Assembly (NCBI GenBank): GCA_018292915.2
Contig: JACVVK020000194.1
Span: 347,501-411,500, forward strand
Length of the DNA: 64,000 bases
Reading direction: 5' to 3'
From: Batillaria attramentaria
Taxonomy: Eukaryota; Mollusca; Gastropoda; Batillariidae
The first letter of the stretch is position 1; every line of letters starts with the position of its first letter. Below are positions 48,501 through 62,979 of this stretch, in pieces. The translations under genes and the position numbers were made by a program. The notes below the pieces were generated by a model that was not told where the DNA came from, made no database searches, and saw only the letters and a list, made by a program, of their open reading frames with translations.

Positions 48501-50982
48501 CATATCAACATACATGCGTACATACATACATACATGCGTACATACATACACGCAAACATATATACATACCAAACATTAATACATACGTTGAAGGGTCGAA
48601 CTGTAACAGCTCTTCTAAACATTCGTTACGAAATAGATCTAAATGTTAAAGCTTCGCACGGCATCCAGTCATCTAAGAAGTCAACTTTACATATTTTTCT
48701 CTTTTAGGTTATTGCAGTTACCAGGCTGTTGCACTACAGCCTTAGATCTTCGCCTATGGGGGTTAGCGTCAGTGCACGGATCAAGTATTCCTGTGTCTTT
48801 CAACGTTCCTGTCTTGACAACGTTTCTGTCTTGACTGTTTCAGGGAAGTTTCATGTGGAACGATGTGCGTCCGCTGGCTGCAGTGTTTTACTTGCTGTGC
48901 CAGACGATCCCTACCATCGACGCCCAGGCCACGTGGTTTGTGCGACCGTCGCACGAGCGGGAGAAGATGTACGCCTGGATGTACAAGAACAGCTTTTTCC
49001 GCATCAGTCAGAGTGGTGAGCCATTCTTGTTGCTACTCCCTATGTGTTGCTGTGCTTCTGCACAATGTCTGCATGATTCAAGGTTTAGAATCTTCCACCT
49101 GTGGGCAGATTTTCATATTTTGCTAAAAGTTTTCCTCCTGCCAAAAAGTGTTCCTCATCTGAATCGCTTAAAATCATGCCAAAATGCACCACATTGCACA
49201 GATTTTAGTCTGATTAATGACACGTATACATCATGTTTGCGTACGCAGGTCACTCGCTGTACCAGCTGTGTCAGGGAGACCCGGCCACGTGGGCCCAGCG
49301 TCTCCAGCAGCAATGTTGTAGCCCGGTCGGACAGGAGAAGGTGTTCAAGGTGGTGTTCACCATGCGTGAGATGTGGGCACGCAGCGACGAGTCCTACCTC
49401 ATGAACACGCACAAGTACTGCAACACCACGCTCAACATGCCCCCACGATGGCAGCTGTACGATGTCGACAGAGGTGAGTAGTGTCCTTGGTTGTGTTACT
49501 GTTAGGATTCATAATGTTTGCAGTTTGGCAGGTTGACAGTTTTTGAAAATCAAATTTTCACTTATACTGCCGAGGGGCCCTTTTTTTCTGCTGAACTTTC
49601 AGCATATTGTCTGTTTCTTTCTTCTGCATTTGTCCTGGAACTTGTAATGTATTTGAGCCGTCCGTCCGTCCATCCACCCACCCATCCATCTGCTGTTGTA
49701 AATCGGTAATCTTGCAGAATACACTGTCAGAAGATATTGCCTGAGGCAATAGCTCTTAGCAGGTGAATGGGGTAAGAAGGAAAGTAGCATTGTTTTATTG
49801 TAGATGGTGTATGTTTTGTTTGTTAAGTGTTTGTTTTTTCTCCCAGTGGCCCACACGTTCCACCCAGAGAGCCTGTCGGAGTTGGTCTGGCTGTGTCTTC
49901 AGCAGTATTCCTTCGGGGACCCCCACCAGCCAGATTGTAAGTGGAAGATAAATTGCAGCAGATTGACTCGGTTTTGTACCCACAGGCAGGCATGCCTGCT
50001 TTGACTGAGTAACGGTATTTGTCCCAGAAAAACAAAACGCAGAAATGAACAGTCTTTCCTGGAAATACAAATGTCTGCTGCACGTCCTGGAAAAAAGTTT
50101 GAATCTCCGTCACAGTAATTAACCTTGAAATCGCTCATGGACTTGATGAGTGAGGTGGCATAACTGCACGGCGGAGCGCAAAAGGGACATAATCCAGGCC
50201 AGGTCTTTTTGGTAAGATGGTTGCCATTACGCTCAGAATAGTCAGATATTTTGATCGCCATAATTGTTTGCCTTTTCATGTCATTTATACAAAACCAAGT
50301 CACCTGACTAACCTTTTTGGGATATATTTTAATTTATACAGATTGTAACTTCATGCAGGTGTGCCAGCACAGTGATTAAATTTTGTATCTGAATCTTTGT
50401 TGATGTACATTCTTGTGTATATTCTTGGAGTGTTCATGAAAGTTGTGCTATGTTCCGGAGTTTCAAGTTTTGTGTTCCGGAATCACATTAATTGCAGAGT
50501 AGACATGCCTGAACAAAAGACAAAGTAGTAAAAGTGAACGAAATTTTGCCAGATGAAAGGCAAAGGCGGTGAGCATGGTTATGAACAGCAACACAATATT
50601 CTGTTTCCAGACAACTTCAAGACGTTTGAGACCCTTCAGTACAGCGTGAAAAACATGGAGAATGGAGCGACAGAAACTCTCTGTCAACTGGACACGGAGG
50701 CGTTCCTCTACGCGACGGTCCGCTGCGCAGCACTGCAGGTCAAGGAACAGCAGGTCGCGGTAGACGGCGACATCACGCGACCTTCGATGCTGCCGCTGTG
50801 TCTTTGTAAGAAGCTGTGCACGCCTGATCAAGAGCAGTGGTGGCAGACGGCCTACAGTTTCTACTCCAATTCCATCAAGTACGTGGCTATTTGGGGAGAA
50901 TTTTTAGTTTGGGTGGCTTATATTTTTGGGGGGTCGGCCTTGTGTAACGATGGGAGTCTGTGTATGACCCTCTGTCGTCCAT

Positions 50983-51028
<46 letters not shown>

Positions 51029-54000
51029 TTAGACCTTTCAAAACACACCATTTTGGCTTTCTTAGCTCTTTGTTAGGTCCCCTGGTATTCCTCCCATGCT
51101 GTGAATAGAAGGGCCTAGAAGCATGGGGCGATTTTCTTGTGTGAGGATGAGAGTGATGGCATGGTGCTGCTATGGGGGGTCATGTGGTTTGGGACTTCAT
51201 CACAGGGCTGCATGCCACACTTCCTGTCATAAATATGTTGGCATAAACAAGTCTGGAAAAAAAACACAGTTTGCGCTTGATACTACAGCCATGCTTTCAG
51301 ATGTCAACAAAATTATCCAAAACAAACAAACAAAAAACAAAACCAAAAAAAATGAGAAAGTCCAGGATAAACGTTAGCTGAATTTGTCATGGGTTGTCTA
51401 ACCGTTCAGTAGTTCAGCTTCTTCTCTTCATTTCAAGTGCAGTTTTCAAGATGAGTTTGCTTTTTGGCAGGGATAACTTCTCCAAGATGCGTCATATTCT
51501 ACAGCGAGGGCTGGAGGTTGTGCGTCTGGTCAGCGTGAACCACGGCATGAGCACAGCGATGGTCGTTCACCTTGCCAAGACTTTTGATGCAAAGGTAAGC
51601 CTACGGCCAAGAATTTTCTGCCTTTGCAGCAAGTTTCCTTTTTTCTTTTTTTTTCAAGAAAACTTTTGCATCGCAGATTATGTTTGTTTGTGGCCCCACA
51701 TGTTTCAAGTTTAGGCCACTGCTTAACGCTTAGTCCATAAGAGAATTGTTCTCTAATAGCTGTTGGAAGGTAATTTAAGTCATAGGTAAATGGTTGTGGG
51801 GGCAAACCTTTAAAAAAACAAAACATATAACAGCAACTCCCTGTTGAAATAAGATAACACTACCTTCTTAATTCCTAGAAAGGGAAATTCCAAAATGTCT
51901 TTATGAAGATAACAACAAAAGCAGTCGAGCGTTAGCGGCAAGGGTTGCGCTCTTTCCTGATCAGTTCCAGGCCCTCTCGTGGGCTACATTTTTGTTAACC
52001 ACCAGTGAAGTGAATGTTTCTAGGTGTGAATAGTACATGTATACATGTAGATGCTGTGACTAGCGTTTGTGCTTGACAAGTGTAGATACGCTGCAAACAT
52101 TGCACTTGCTGCTTGTCAGTCTGGGGCATGGCTTACTGAGACTGAACAACTGGCTGTCCTTAGCTTTCTGGCATACTGAAAGTGTGTGTGTTTGTGTGGG
52201 TGGGTGCGTGCGTGCGTGTTACATATCGAATTGCAAAATCCTGTTCTTTTCCAATCTGACGGCGGGTTTTTATACATATATATTATGACATATTTTATTC
52301 AGCAAATAGCGTTGAGTTGAGCTTGCAGCTGTGTAAAAATACTGCTTTTTGGCCTCTCCTTTTGTTTCTTATTCAAACTCATTGTCCGCAAGGAGAGGTG
52401 TCCGGTTTGGAAATTATCAGTATTATGCATTGGTGTATTGTGCAGAAACGACCATGTCGTGCTCGAATGAGCCGCGAGGATTTGGTAATTAAGACACTCT
52501 GCTTCAACCCGAGTAATGCAGGCTTTGACCATGTATCACTTTTAGCTGTGGAGTTAGGGTCTTTCACTATCAAACTGGGTTTATCTTCTCTTTTTTTTTT
52601 TTTTCTCTCTCTCTCTCTCCAAAGTTGTGTTTCTGATACTAAAACTGGTTTGGACTTTGCTTTATTTCTTATTTTTGTCTCAGCTTTGAGTCACCTAAAT
52701 ATGTTATTGATAAATGTCCGTGTTTGTGCTGAGACGAAGGCTTGGAGCCTTTGGACGTCTAACTTGTTGGAAACAAAACATTGCATTGCTTCACGTGCTG
52801 TTGTGAGCTGTCTGAGATATTGTAAACCTGTTTGTCGTGCCGCAACAAGTGAAAGTGACTGTTTACGTGTTTCGTTGGACTGTGAGACCAAGGTGATACA
52901 ATACAGTGTGTGAATGGTATGTTTGCGTCAATTTAATCCCATTCACTTTAAGATGAAAAGAAAACTCCCAAGTCGTGATTGCTCTGAAGAATGTACGTTC
53001 TGCATGCACGTCAGTACTGAAGTGTTTGAAATTCAAAAGGAAAGTGCTTGTATGCCTGCGCACTTGAACAAGTTGCCAGTTTACACAAATTCTCACTTCA
53101 TCATCCGTCTGTATCTCATGCAAGCTTGAAACACAATAAATTCTGAGTCTGTGGTGGCTGGGAGATAACTAGTTATATTCTTTGGAATCATTCTAGTAAC
53201 TTTACCAGCGCGGGTCAAAATGGATGCAACTAAAATTCACTGCTTCGGCTTCAACTAGTTCAAGGGAACAAATTATTTTTTGCATGAGTTTAACACTTGC
53301 AGGTTTTTAGTGATTGGGGCATTAAAAAAAAAATTGTACAATTTTTATTTTGATTATCAGTGATGAGAGTTTGTGTCGTAAAGTTGTTGTGGTTAACGTC
53401 AACAGAGGCTTTGCGTTGTTTGGTGGGAGTAAAAACACGACAGAAATGCTCAGATACGTGGCCACACTTTGTTTTAAGAGTGTCAATGTTGGTTAGTGAT
53501 TTAGTGATAACTAGTCAACTTGTGTCAGAATAGGCCTAGTTTTAGTTTACTGTCATTATTTACTTAGACTCCTTAGTGTTTATTGTTTTACTACTTTAGT
53601 CACAGCTGTTCTGTGTCACGTTTATTGGTTATCCACATGTAGCACTGGTAGTAGACACGCAAGATCATGTAGACCCTTTTTTTTTCCGCTCCCCCCTTGT
53701 TCAAGTCACTGGGGCACTGTTTTATGTGTTACGGTTTCATTTGCAAACACGTCTCACTGTTACATACACTGATACAGTAGTCACTGAGGATTCCTCATTA
53801 TTTTTCTTTACGTATGTTTCTATGTCTGGCTGTAAATTAATGAAGGCCTTGCACATTTTTACATAGAGCAGAAATTTAAAAGAAGAGAGATCAGGGAGGT
53901 GGTGTTTGCACGCCACATTGTCTTGCGCATACCATCTTCAGATTGTTTCCAGACCTTGTAAGTGCACTGATACTCACGTAGCACATACAAAGTTCAGCTG

Positions 54001-57000
54001 ATGCCGTGGTGGATGTATGCAACAGTTACTACGCTTTGAAAATTGTGAACACAAAAGAGGAACATTGTGCACGAATGTTTACTTTCCAGCCACGAAATCT
54101 GAAAGTTGAACAAGTACGCATGCTCCCAAATTAACAGCAGTATCTGCTGTACTTGGAAAAAAACCTTTCTGGAAATGACAAAGTTAATCTCATGGTACAG
54201 ATAGAAAAATATGTGATTTTTGCGAAAACCCCCCCCACCCCCCCACCCCCCCCCCCAAAAAAAATATATATATAAAAATAAATAAAATAAATAAATAAAT
54301 TAAATTTTTTTTTAAAATACAAGTTTCAGCCAAAGAAAAGGAAGGAGGAAATGGTTGAGCACAGAGCAATGTTTCATGATACATTTAACGCCATATGAGA
54401 CAGTCTTACTTCATTTTTGAAGACTTGCATGTCAGTACAAAATCGGTATTTTACTTTTGGGTGCAAGGTGATGCTACTTCACGTGTTTAAAAAATGCTAA
54501 AATGTGTTTTCCTATATGGGGTATCGCTCTCGGGGGTCCCCCAGGAGAGCGCTGCCTCTGCACCCCGGCCTACTTTTCAGTCTTTTCTTTTCCTCAGCCA
54601 TTCCCCAGCCTGTTTCTTAGTTTCATGCTTTGTTTACTGAAATTTGTTCTTCTGTTTTAGGTGAAGAGCCTGAAGGATGGTAACCATGGGATACGTGGAT
54701 CGACCAATCAGCTGGCTTGTCTGGAGGCGCGAGCAGCGTTCTACTGGAAACACGCGCTCACCATGCTGACTCGCTTGGAGAAGTATGTGATTGTTCTCTG
54801 TGTAAATGTACACCCCTCAGCTCTGGAGAATTTGGACCAGGTGTTGAGTACGCACACAACTACTATATGTTGTGATGCGTAATTAAATCCTGGTAAACCA
54901 ATTTATCAAATTGGAGAGAAAACAGTCAGGTGTGATTTTGCCTGTCTCATCTCTGTATCTGGTACAATTAGTGAATTACGAAGTTGACATTCAACAAGCA
55001 GTTTGTTATACCATCCCTTATTCATCATTGCACTTATCCAGTTTCTTGGGAAAAAACTCACATTGAACAAATTGCAACCACCTATACAGTAAATTGCAGA
55101 AAGGTTATTCTGACTTTGTCTGAGGTCTTTTTATTATGATGATCATTTAAACTTTATTGCCCCTTTTGGGAAATTTGGGCTGCTTCCTCCAGGGGAAGCT
55201 TGTTGCCACAGGGTCGGGCCACCCAACCTACCTAACCTATTTTTGAATTTTGCGGGAGGAGGAAAGCCAGATAACCCGTAGAGAAACCCTGTAATTAGCA
55301 GTCTGGTAGCCAAGGAAAAAAAAACAGTATCACATATCACAAGCTTAACCTGGTATTCGATCTATGCCTCATTGCCACGATATTGATGACGGCTGTTCAT
55401 TAGCGTACCTGCTAAGTCCAGCTACCTGTTAGACCACTGCTTAACCCGTACTTTCTTTAGAAATTTATTCTCCTTGAGGCATTGACTGCATGTCAAAATT
55501 CATATCAGACGCGTTACAAAAAGTGACTGCAAGCCTTCAACAGAGTAGATATTCTTGAGTAATGCATTGGTTTTATGTATGTCCATCAGAAACCAACGAG
55601 GGCCGCGACCCAAGATGCGGATGTTTGACGACGGTGACGATGCGGATCAGACACTCGTTGCTGTCCAGGAGTTGCTGCAGGACGCCAAGTTCGCCTCGGC
55701 CGTCATCGCCATGAGAGAGGGGCGTTACGAGGAAGCCATCAAAGGCTTTGAGAAGCTCACCACACCTTGGGCGTCCTTCTACAGAGCGCAGGTAGCGTAT
55801 GGCCATGTACAACTCTTTCGCATTATCAGGCATCAGAATTGTTTTTCAGATCTTGGATTTTGGTGGTGGTTGTTGGTTTAAAAAAATAGAAAGCTGCTGT
55901 AAATCCGAGTGGTAAAACTCTCACAAAGGAAAACCCCGAAGACTTCCATTGACTGTTTTGCAGAATATTCCAAAATGTTTATATTTGCAGAGGAAACTAT
56001 CCCAAATGGCTGTGTTATGCCTCTCACATTAGTAAATTATTTGTTCGCTATTTTTGTTCAGAAGTAAAACATTTTCTGCTGTTCGTTTTGTCCACGAGAT
56101 ATAAAAAAAATTACTGGAGATTGCACTTGCAAGTGTGCCTGTATTTATCTTTCTGTGTGTTGGTAATATTGTAGAAATTTTTTTCTGGAACTAAACTTGT
56201 TGGTGTTTGTCCACTGGATCTAAACTTGTTGTTTGTCCACTGGATCTAAACTTGTTGGTGTTTGTCCTCCAGATCTATAAAGCATTGGCCCAGCAGGAGC
56301 TGGAAGGTGGCGGAAAAGAGGAAAGCAAGAGACAGAAGTACACAGCACTGATCGGGCAGGCTCGCGAGGCCCTCTACCTTACCATGGATCACCTAGGGGG
56401 AGACAAAAACCATGTGAGTGAACCTGTCAACTTTTCAAAGGGTCTTTCCAGTTTCCTGTATTTTAAAGTCTCAGTATGCTTGCTGGGCATATAACAACGC
56501 TGTGGAAAACGTTTCATTGAATGCACTTAAACGGTAGTTTATTAACAGAAGATGCGCGGAGAACAAATTCATGAAAGAAGAAGAACCCAGAACGCTGTGC
56601 AGGGCTGCTTATATACTAAACAGGTTAGATCTAGAACATTCCTCAAGTTACTGGCAAGTTTGAAATCTTTCCAAGGTGACGTAATCTACTGACGTTACTG
56701 CATCCGCATGTTCTGGGATGGTCGAGAAATTTCCATCGAAATGCAGTGGTTTTCGCGATCTCTACAAAAAAGGGCTAATTCTATCTTGACTATGCCAGCT
56801 TATGTTTGGGAGGGTTTGCTCGTGAGCGCCGCCTGTTCAAAGGGTAGCTATTTTAGTGACTTTATCGATCGACATATGATATAGTACAAATATAGAAGCA
56901 TTAGGCCAAAGAAAGTCATGATTCTTAACTATCTTTACTATGCCAGCTTATGTTTGGGACGGTTTGCTCGTGAGCGCGCCTGTTCAAAGGGTAGCTATTT

Positions 57001-60000
57001 TTAGTGACTTTATCGATCGACATATGATATAGTACAAATATAGAAGCATTAGGCCAAAGAAAGTCATGATTCTTAACTATCTTTACTATGCCAGCTTATG
57101 TTTGGGACGGTTTGCTCGTGAGCGCGCCTGTTCAAAGGGTAGCTATTTTTAGTGACTTTATCGATCGACATATGATATAGTACAAATATAGAAGCATTAG
57201 GCCAAAAGAAAGTCATGATTCTTAACTATCTTTACTATGCCAGCTTATGTTTGGGACGGTTTGCTCGTGAGCGCGCCTGTTCAAAGGGTAGCTATTTTTA
57301 GTGACTTTATCGATCGACATATGATATAGTACAAATATAGAAGCATTAGGCCAAAGAAAGTCATGATTCTTAACTATCTTTACTATGCCAGCTTATGTTT
57401 GGGACGGTTTGCTCGTGAGCGCGCCTGTTCAAAGGGTAGCTATTTTTAGTGACTTTATCGATCGACATATGATATAGTACAAATATAGAAGCATTAGGCC
57501 AAAGAAAGTCATGATTCTTAACTATCTTTACTATGCCAGCTTATGTTTGGGACGGTTTGCTCGTGAGCGCGCCTGTTCAAAGGGTAGCTATTTTTAGTGA
57601 CTTTATCGATCGACATATGATATAGTACAAATATAGAAGCATTAGGCCAAAGAAAGTCATGATTCTTAACTATCTTTACTATGCCAGCTTATGTTTGGGA
57701 CGGTTTGCTCGTGAGCGCGCCTGTTCAAAGGGTAGCTATTTTTAGTGACTTTATCGATCGACATATGATATAGTACAAATATAGAAGCATTAGGCCAAAG
57801 AAAGTCATGATTCTTAACTATCTTTACTATGCCAGCTTATGTTTGGGACGGTTTGCTCGTGAGCGCGCCTGTTCAAAGGGTAGCTATTTTTAGTGACTTT
57901 ATCGATCGACATATGATATAGTACAAATATAGAAGCATTAGGCCAAAGAAAGTCATGATTCTTAACTATTTGCTTTACTATGCCAGCTTATGTTTGGGGA
58001 CGGTTTGCTCGTGAGCGCGCCTGTTCAAAGGGTAGCTATTTTTAGTGACTTTATCGATCGACATATGATATAGTACAAATATAGAAGCATTAGGCCAAAG
58101 AAAGTCATGATTCTTAACTATCTTTACTATGCCAGCTTATGTTTGGGACGGTTTGCTCGTGAGCGCGCCTGTTCAAAGGGTAGCTATTTTTAGTGACTTT
58201 ATCGATCGACATATGATATAGTACAAATATAGAAGCATTAGGCCAAAGAAAGTCATGATTCTTAACTATCTTTACTATGCCAGCTTATGTTTGGGACGGT
58301 TTGCTCGTGAGCGCGCCTGTTCAAAGGGTAGCTATTTTAGTGACTTTATCGATCGACATATGATATAGTACAAATATAGAAGCATTAGGCCAAGAAAGTC
58401 ATGATTCTTAACTAGCTTATGTTTGGGACGGTTTGCTCGTGAGCGCGCCTGTTCAAAGGGTAGCTATTTTTAGTGACTTTATCGATCGACATATGATATA
58501 GTACAAATATAGAAGCATTAGGCCAAAGAAAGTCATGATTCTTAACTATCTTTACTATGCCAGCTTATGTTTGGGACGGTTTGCTCGTGAGCGCGCCTGT
58601 TCAAAGGGTAGCTATTTTTAGTGACTTTATCGATCGACATATGATATAGTACAAATATAGAAGCATTAGGCCAAAGAAAGTCATGATTCTTAACTATTTG
58701 AAGCCGCGGAGTCACAAAAATGGCTGCAGTGGCGAAAAGGAACATCTATTCATTTGACAAAAAGCGAGAATCAATTCTGACTGAGGAGAATTGTATTGGT
58801 TCACCTTGCAGTTCCAGTGTCACACAGGCAGCTTCTGGTGTGCATGGAATAAACTAATCCTTTTCTTTTTTTTCTTTTTTTTAGGAGCTGAACATTCTGC
58901 TGACGCGGGAGTTGGATGATGTAGAGTCAAAGCTCCAGTGTTTTGACTGGGGTAAGTTGAGCATTGTTGCCTTCAAGGTCTGGTGCCCAGTAAAAATGAC
59001 TCTAGAAAGCGAAAGAAAAAGAAAGAAAAAATGAAGGAGAATTTCTCAGTGGGATCTCCTGAGGTAAAACTAGGGAAAATACTTCACTGATAGTTTCAGT
59101 CAAACCCCAAACCATGTGAAATTACATATTCCCTCACACACAGTTACTTACAGTCAGACAGGTAATGGATATATTTGGTTGTGATCCAAATACTAAAAGC
59201 AGCTTGATACACATGCTTTTCTGTATGGGAGGGACGGGACAGACGCAGGATAGGCCTGTCTCTGTGGATGTGTAGGGGAGCGCTTACGGGTTTGACACAG
59301 TAATAATAATAATAATACATGTACATCATACAAGGCGCCTGTCTCTGAAGGACAGACTCAGAGTGCACCCCCCCCCCCCCCCCCCCCCCACACAACACAC
59401 ACACACACAAACACACAAACACACAAACACGCACACACACACACACACACAACCCCCACACACACACACACCCCCACACACACCCCCAACACACACACAC
59501 ACACAAACACAAACACACAAACATGCACACACACACACACACACACACATGAACATGGACAGAGGGTCCCGGTTATCTATGGAAAGCCTGACGGAACAGG
59601 TATGTTTTAAGTTGTGATTTAAAGGCTGAACAGTGTGGGGACATCACGGAGGGCAGAAGGCAGCGAGTTCCAGATTGTCGGGGCGAGGTAGCTGAACGCG
59701 TGTTCACCGGCAGTTTTCATATTACGCAGAATAATAGCCATCCTTTTCAGACTCTTCTGGAATGTGTTATAATAAAAAGTTTATGGAGTAGCTACTGTTA
59801 CAGAGAACGAGAACGGAGATCTGGATGACATGGAGGACTCAGCTCTGCGCACGCCAGTCAGACATCAGAATGGTCACCATGACGACGTCTCGCACACCCA
59901 CAGCACGCCAAACCCAACCTCTTCCAAGTCTGTACGGCAAAGGCTTATCATGTCTGAGGTACCGATTTTTGTTTGTTTGGTTTGTTTTTCTTTATTTTCT

Positions 60001-62947
60001 TTTTCTTCTTCTTCCTCCTCTTTTATTTTTTATTTTCCCCCCAGGTAAGAATGTTGATAATGGCAGTCCTCCTTATGATCTTTATGCTCACATATCGTTC
60101 TGAGCTGTATCGCATGAAGAGCTTTACTAATCATCAAGATACGAGTAGTTTGAGCGTGCAGACGCACTCGCATGCGAAATTGTTCCAAAACATAAGTTGG
60201 CGTAGTAGAAATTGCCCGTTAAATCTGTAAATTACTAATTCGTGATTATTGTGTGGTGCACTTCAGTTGATCTTGGCTAATTGTATTGTAATCTTGGGTC
60301 ATATCTTTTCGTCTTGATTTCCTGCACCAAGGACAGGGTTTGTATTATGATTGTTGGCATATCGTCAGTGAATGCTAGATCTGTCCTTCGATGCAAAGAG
60401 AATTCTTTAGGTAGAATGTTCTTCCTCGCCGAGAGAAGCATTAGTCTTGAATAACAGCCAACCGAAACCATGCGGGTGATGGAAACTGGGAAGTGGACCT
60501 GGAAAAAAGTGAGGTTCCCATATGCAGTACGAAATATGTTAACACTTTCAGCCCTGCCACCGTATCACCTACGGTCTCGCAGACCCTAACAATAATATGC
60601 GTGCACATGTGACTGACTCTCATACGCTCTGCACAGTGAAAGATTCCCATGTAGGATGGATCCAATACTTCTTGAGAAACTACAGGGTTTTGTATGCAAG
60701 AGCCCAGCTTTAGATCTACCACACTTGAAAAACTCCCAGGCAGAGAGCATGATTGCTATTCAGTATTGAGATTGCTTCAGGGCTGAAAAGGGTTAAAATC
60801 TTGAACGTCTTTTTGTTGCAGCTGACCAGTGACAGTCCTTTGCCTCCCCAGAGGACGGCAGGTTCAAGTCCGTCCACCCACACGCGGCCGTCCCCTGAGC
60901 GACTGGACGCACAGATCAAGTCCATCAACTACTCCCAGTCGCAGTTGTTCAAGACAGTGCTGGATCGTAACGAGGAGCTGATCGTCATGTATCGCAGTGT
61001 GGTGGACGAGCTGCAGGAATCCAACCGACAGCTGAAGGTCAGGGTCACTTGCTTCAGTCATGCAGGCTAGGGACTTTTCGTTCATGTGACAATTCTCAGC
61101 CAAATTTCCTATCTTTTCAGCCAAATTTCCTATCTTTTCAGCCAAATTTCCTATCTTTTCAGCCAAAAATGTGAAGTTTCTGGTGTAAATGTCACATAAC
61201 TTTTGAGTGCCAGGAGATGTCACCAACACCAAATGCCTTCACAGTCGCTGAAATTTATTTTCTCACCCCCATATGGGCGCTGCTCCTGCACCCTGACCCG
61301 TGTTTCAGTCCTTTTTTTTTTCTTTTCCTTTTTTTTTTGCCTCAGCAATTCCCCAGTCTGGTTATATCTACAGTCAGAGTTGAACCCACGCTGCATTCCT
61401 TTGCGTAGTACCGTCACAGTGTTAAGTCAGTTTACTTTAGGAAATCAAGTCATTATTATAGCGTTGATAGATAGCATTGCACGCATGTAGTGCTATTTAT
61501 TCATTTGTTCATTTCTGTTGCAGGCGGCTCTGGGAGAAAACACGACCCTCATGGAACAGTTGAAGGTAGGGCAAGACCAGAGAGTAACATTTCTGAATCA
61601 AAAATAAATTGGAAATAATACTCATGTGATAATTCTGCACCTTTTTAACTTGCCTTTTTTTAGTTGCTTAAGTTATCGTGGAAAGAAGCAGTATTCTCTC
61701 TCTCTCTCTCTCTCAATGACATACTACGTTTGATTGATTGTATGCTTGTCTGTTTTGTTCTGCTTGTCATCATAGTTTCTTCTTTTTCTTGTTTCTTTGT
61801 TCATTTGCCTGTTTGTTTCTCTGTTTGTTTCTGCTGCTCTCTTTTTACCGTTCTTTGTGTGTGTGTTGCTCATTTTTTTTTTGTCTCTTGTTGTTTTTAT
61901 TAGTTCTCTCTATCCCCTTTCTTCCGATCTCTTCCTTTACAGATCTGTCCGACCATAACACTGTATTTGACGTCTCCGCCGCACATGTTTTCTGTACTTA
62001 TGAGCACACTTATAAGGTTTTGACTTGTGCTCGGCCTCCTGAAAATTGTGTGAAAGTGCATATGTATATTTGTTCAAAACGAATAAAACTTTAAACCATT
62101 AGTTAGATAATTGTAGTGCTTAGCATCGCAGGTATGAAAACTGTTTGATGTTAACTGCCTCTACCTTTTACTATCTTTTAGATTTTCAATTGTGGTTTTG
62201 TATTTTAGCTATTTATCATCAATGCTTCGCTTTTCAGAGAGCCCTGACCGAGAACAGAGACATGGTGCAGAGTCTACACAAAGAGCTTACTGATACCAAG
62301 GAGACCGTGAAACAGATGAAGGTCAGTACAAAGGACAGATTTTAGAAAACCTAACTCACCACACATCATTTTCCTTTTCGCCTACGGTTATAACCAGATG
62401 ACATGATACTATAGGAGTTCCACAAAAAAACCCTCGCGACTTCAGTCAGTAGAGGCCATGGTGCTACCCCCAGCACGGGCTTTAATATGAGAGAATTGAA
62501 CGTGTACCCCTGTGAGGTAACATGATCGCGTGTGACCCCCTACTCGCCCTATACCCCACGCGAACACTTCAGTCTTCCCACCTGGCTCCGTGTTAGCAGC
62601 AGCTCCTCACCACAGCTCCGGTCTTTGCTCAGTGTAGTGTCTTTGTGTAGCGTCAAGCCCCTCCTTTCATGCTTTGTTCAACCGGCTTGTCCAGTTTCCT
62701 CTGCTTTTGAGCGGACATTGCTATTTCCTTTACTCAGTGCGTCTCTGTAATGACGCAAATCATGTATGCTGGGCTGCCACTCTTCCTGCTGTGGCAGGAT
62801 TTCCTGCTTTTTGAACCGGCTGTGAAGAGCTTTCCTGCTTTTTAAAGCGTTTTCCTGCTTTTCCGGCTAAAAATTTGTGAGTGTCTATTGCTGGACCGTC
62901 GGCCTTCCCGGGTAAGGTGCATTTTGCGCCTCATATTCGGCACTGCC

Positions 62948-62979
<32 letters not shown>

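Noticed and set aside
52317..52913. 198-codon open frame in a RANBP2 intron
   Set aside because: No recognisable domain, includes a TTT/CTC low-complexity run, and no splice or promoter support; treated as chance.
56490..56770. Second LTR-like segment (GCTTATATACTAAACAGG, GTTTATTAAC)
   Set aside because: TATA-like and AATAAA-like words occur in plausible order on the - strand, but no TG/CA ends or target duplication could be found, so not called.
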